A stretch of 64,000 bases of DNA from Fragum whitleyi (Eukaryota; Mollusca; Bivalvia; Cardiida; Cardiidae): assembly GCA_948146395.1 (NCBI GenBank), contig OX411551.1:44798796-44862795 (forward strand), in the 5' to 3' direction. Both the position numbers and the translations under genes were made by a program. The notes under the pieces are model-generated. The model saw nothing but the letters and a program-made list of their open reading frames with translations, did not search any database and had not been told where the DNA came from. Below are positions 62,464 to 64,000 of the stretch, piece after piece (the first letter of the stretch is position 1; each line of letters starts with the position of its first letter).

Positions 62464-63148
62464 AAAAAGGAGCAATAAAAAAAGTATTCAAGGACGTTCG
62501 AGTGACGTTCGTAATTATACATGTATATTGAAAGGCTTTTGCAAGACCAAATGCAAATTCTTTGTCCTTACAATTATTTCTTGTACTTCTCGTGCAGTTT
62601 AAATTTAAAAATGAAAACTCTAGTAATTGCGCTAAAGTTATTTCAAATATTTATAGGTGTGTTTTCAAAACTGAGCTCCTTGTCCTTGCTATACAAAACA
62701 AGTCTTCGACTTCTTACTGTACTAGAAAGATAAAATGCAGGTTCCCGTGCACCCTTGTAGAAAGTAATACTTGGGTATCCCATGGTAACCACCATGTACG
62801 TGTTCCAAGGAAATGGTTTCAGAAATAAAATCTCGAGCATTATGGTCGCTGATCCGCATTAATTCGAAATAAACAAGAACCAATAATCCGCAGACGACAA
62901 TAACGGAGGAAGTGGATCAAGCTTCTGAAAGAAACCGTGGTCATAACGGCGCTTGATTGACATGAAAACCGGAAATGAACAGGTGTAAAATCCAGGTGAA
63001 CACCAAGATTTTTCTGGCGCATTAGGAATCCACTCAATTTGCATTTACGTACGACGAGAGTTTAATTACACAAGGATTTCAGTAAAACTTTAAATGACAA
63101 AGTTGTTCTGGAAACACTGTGTCTTGGAAATAGTAATTAAATAAGGGT
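62464..63148. other. Low-repeat stretch, possible minus-strand 3' UTR at right
   Basis: No repeat family is seen. Several overlapping frames of 60-88 codons in both strands lack motifs. The region beyond 63149 may be the 3' UTR of the minus-strand block below. Confidence 0.35.
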
Positions 63149-63154
63149 TTTATT
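63149..63154 (-). promoter_or_regulatory. Possible minus-strand polyadenylation signal AATAAA
   Basis: TTTATT on the plus strand reads AATAAA on the minus strand, about 310 bases beyond the putative stop at 63468. It fits a short 3' UTR but may be chance. Confidence 0.25.
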
Positions 63155-63467
63155 AGGAATTAATGACTTCAAATAGACTACATTCCCTGTGTGCACCAGT
63201 ATTCTCATAACGTGCCCTTAAACCTATGAATTTTTGCAAAGTGCGGTATTTGAAATATATGTAATGCTTTTTGTCCTATTGAATGAGATGTAAGTTGGGT
63301 ATGTAGGCTATATCTCCTTGAATTGTAATGATTTTTCATCTATATACATGCAACAAATGCATGTAAAGCAAGAATGTGAAAGAAAATGTGTTAAGTACCG
63401 TTTAAATAGTAAAAACATTTTTCTACTATATAAATCAAATAGACCGAACTCTTGGTATAAAACTTAC

Positions 63468-63623
63468 CTATGCAAAACGTTTTGGTAAGGGATCTCGTCT
63501 GTAAATCCTATTTCTGAACCAGAAGTCTTTCTTTGTATATTCATTTGTATATAAAGTCCCACAGTCTTTATCCTCATATGGCGCCACAGTTGATGACGTC
63601 ACTAGTGTTTCCGGTTCACTATT
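63468..63623 (-). CDS. Possible C-terminal exon of an unidentified minus-strand gene
   Basis: On the minus strand, after an acceptor-like TTGCTTAG at 63624, a frame of exactly 52 codons runs to TAG at 63470-63468. It includes APYEDKDCGTLYTNEY and KKDFWFRNRIYRRDPLPKRF. The aromatic- and Arg-rich ending and the balanced codon use look protein-like. No family was recognised. A strong donor sequence (AG|GTAAGT) coincides with the stop, so an alternative reading as a non-terminal exon in another frame cannot be excluded. If correct the gene converges on WDR4. Confidence 0.35.
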   Translation of the reverse strand, partial: NSEPETLVTSSTVAPYEDKDCGTLYTNEYTKKDFWFRNRIYRRDPLPKRFA

Positions 63624-63935
63624 CTAAGCAATTGCTTATCGAAAGGACTATACTCAGATTACAGACATTTATTGTTCGGGTTATTTCAAAGAACTCTTAG
63701 TTCCTTTCCGAGTTGATATTTATCTACATTTCCTGGGAGGAAATTACTCGAACGCTCAAAAGAAGCAGGGTTTTTTTTCAATTGGTCGAGTTCATGTTAA
63801 CTCTTTAACAGTCTTGTTTGTTAAACTGCAATCATCATTACAAGAATAATTTAGATTGGTCCTAAAGCATACTCGATGTTGTCTTCAACATAAAGTAGGC
63901 GTTGATATAAATTGAAATACGGTAACAACAGTTTT

Positions 63936-64000
63936 ACACGCCCGGAGGGTCGTATTATGTTATGGCCCCGGTCGTCCGTCCGTCTATCCGCCTGTCTGTC
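63936..64000 (+). mobile_element. 5' end of another HINE-like element, cut by the window edge
   Basis: ACACGCCCGGAGGGTCGT is followed by GGCCCCGGTCGTCCGTCCG and CTGTCTGTC, the same start organisation as the other elements. Nothing more is visible. Confidence 0.6.

Overview
This is eukaryotic nuclear DNA, AT-rich and dense with interspersed repeats. No reading frame runs long; coding sequence occurs only as short blocks bounded by GT/AG splice sites. The repeat content points to a mollusc, most likely a bivalve: tRNA-derived SINEs, many TTAA-flanked or inverted-repeat MITEs, and Pearl/HINE-like elements built from a (GTCC)n/(GTCT)n microsatellite plus ~140-170 bp tandem cores. The species cannot be fixed from the sequence alone.

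One gene is firmly recognisable. WDR4 (Trm82), the non-catalytic WD40 partner of the METTL1 (Trm8) tRNA m7G46 methyltransferase, lies on the + strand in seven exons from 42336 to 57105, with a TGA stop and an AATAAA signal 28 bases downstream. The exons join in frame (157+113+58+209+196+76+173 nt) into 326 residues covering roughly the last three quarters of the protein. The N-terminal exons were not found. Its six introns range from about 1.4 to 4.1 kb and are filled with SINEs, MITEs and HINE-like elements.

Both edges hold tentative ends of other genes. At the left edge a + strand frame runs from base 2 to a TAA at 101-103, with a possible polyadenylation signal at 575. At the right edge a minus-strand block (63623 down to 63468) reads as a 51-residue C-terminus with a plausible acceptor and an AATAAA about 310 bases downstream. 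Neither product was recognised.

The rest is non-coding. Layout: 1-575 left gene end; 600-2250 foldback and degenerate tandem element; 2.7-14.5 kb MITEs, SINEs and short HINE-like elements; 14.5-15.1 kb a short-period array; 15.8-20.2 kb MITEs, SINEs and a low-repeat island; 21.2-23.7 kb a 42-bp minisatellite followed by a HINE; 26.4-27.8 kb a HINE nested in a MITE; 28.8-29.3 kb a TTCNNGAA-rich block; 30-33.1 kb a nested HINE and a nine-unit tandem HINE; 33.1-42.3 kb SINEs and mostly single-copy DNA; 42.3-57.1 kb WDR4; 57.2-62.5 kb HINEs and MITEs; 62.5-64 kb low-repeat DNA, the minus-strand block and the start of another HINE.

No clear new biological system was found. The most notable structure is a set of rolling-circle-like elements with unrelated bodies that share a start hairpin plus (GTCC)n and a CTTGTT-like 3' end, with two insertions whose empty sites exist elsewhere in the window. 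A MITE family with five copies of exactly 229 bp is the next most striking.
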